Assembly (NCBI GenBank): GCA_016715205.1
Contig: JADKBC010000049.1
Span: 372,001 to 436,000, forward strand
Source of the DNA: Holophaga sp.
GTDB taxonomy: Bacteria > Acidobacteriota > Holophagae > Holophagales > Holophagaceae
DNA: 64,000 bases
Direction of reading: 5' to 3'
Shown: positions 63,695-64,000 of the stretch, piece by piece
Layout: every line of letters starts with the position of its first letter
Numbering within the stretch: position 1 is the stretch's first letter
Program-made: the position numbers and the translations under genes
Notes under the pieces: model-generated
Seen by the model: the letters and a program-made list of their open reading frames with translations, nothing else
What the model was told of the DNA's origin: nothing
The model's database searches: none

Positions 63695-64000
63695 GTGACC
63701 CTGCCAAAGGACCTGGGGGAACTTGGACTTGCATCGCCGGAGATTGAGGCCAAGTTTGATATCCCTAATCGAGCGGGCTTGGCGGCCCTGAAGGAGCTGG
63801 TCGGAAGCACGATCACCCTCATCGACAGCGGAAATCAGCCTGTCGAGTTTGTCTGCACGATGGACAAGGAGAGCTTGTACCTGGATACCTGCTTCGACAC
63901 CAAGTCCTTCCGATTATTCCAGGGTGGACGGATGGTGCGGGCAAGGCAGCGCTACGACCTGGGTGGTGGTTCCGGGCCTGAATACAGGTTCAAGAAGGCC
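63695..64000 (+). CDS. CYTH-domain protein, truncated by the window end
   Basis: At least 102 codons, running off the right edge without a stop. The early segment SPEIEAKFDIPN has the ExExK signature of CYTH enzymes (triphosphate tunnel metalloenzymes, such as class IV adenylate cyclase and inorganic/thiamine triphosphatases). YLDTCFDTKSFRLFQGGRMV matches the second part of that fold. The GTG at 63695 follows GGAAGGG closely. The frame is open further left, so an earlier start is possible. The activity (triphosphatase or other) cannot be told from this part. Confidence 0.6.
   Translation, partial: MTLPKDLGELGLASPEIEAKFDIPNRAGLAALKELVGSTITLIDSGNQPVEFVCTMDKESLYLDTCFDTKSFRLFQGGRMVRARQRYDLGGGSGPEYRFKKA

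Noticed and set aside
63472..63822. 116-codon minus-strand frame near the right edge
   Set aside because: It is antisense to the CYTH frame, Pro/Ser-rich and has no start signals.
1..64000. CRISPR arrays, rRNA genes and intact tRNA genes
   Set aside because: No regularly spaced short repeats with unique spacers, no rRNA-like sequence, and the only tRNA-like segment (1921-1987) cannot fold into a full tRNA.

Overview
The window is about 62% G+C chromosomal DNA from a Gram-negative, flagellated, chemotactic bacterium. Evidence for that is lpxD and lgt, many lipoprotein signal peptides, motAB, cheR and cheB, and ResB/CcsA-type (system II) cytochrome c maturation. That set, together with fused 2-oxoacid:ferredoxin oxidoreductases and a large amino-acid catabolism block, fits an Acidobacteriota of the Holophaga/Geothrix kind. 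This assignment is an inference from gene content; there is no rRNA in the window.

Layout. 1-2340: edge of an accessory region. It holds a P4-type tyrosine recombinase, an integron-like attC site just past its stop codon, a probable tRNA-Ser 3'-end remnant with its terminator, and 2.3 copies of a 157-bp tandem repeat. 2348-11456: core genes (sulfurtransferase, TlpA-like thioredoxin, hybrid kinase, Sel1 protein, lipoproteins, purF). 11453-13704: motA-motB, with a tiny ORF between them whose last codons duplicate the end of motA. 13751-20356: methyltransferase, M28 peptidase, gluQ, tcdA, response-regulator/kinase, acetyltransferase, PPK2. 20550-24059: ccsA/resB cytochrome c biogenesis operon.

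24080-39441 is an amino-acid catabolism block. Phenylalanine and tyrosine are handled by phhA, phhB, hpd, hmgA and fahA; leucine by an acyl-CoA dehydrogenase, both methylcrotonyl-CoA carboxylase subunits, an enoyl-CoA hydratase and an AtuA-like protein; glutaryl-CoA by gcdH. A ferredoxin-linked branched-chain 2-oxoacid oxidoreductase (46096-48934) probably feeds the leucine branch. Maleylacetoacetate isomerase and HMG-CoA lyase are not in the window. A relic of a second hpd tail lies just after hpd.

39540-43276 is a two-gene unit: a GT4 glycosyltransferase fused to a helical toroid domain, and a GH130-family phosphorylase-like protein. 43285-49950 holds housekeeping genes and a frameshifted coiled-coil lipoprotein. 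49998-54987 is a chemotaxis block (cheR, two HDOD proteins, cheB, FliK-like protein).

54988-56670 is the most distinctive stretch: two lower-GC genes separated by a well-formed attC site with a paired R''/R', L''/L' layout and an extrahelical base. It is a small integron cassette cluster with no IntI integrase nearby. The attC next to the recombinase at the left edge shares 19 identical bases with it. 56782-64000 returns to core genes (lpxD, lgt, a RluA-family synthase, an M50/CBS protease, a rhodanese) and ends in a truncated CYTH-domain gene.
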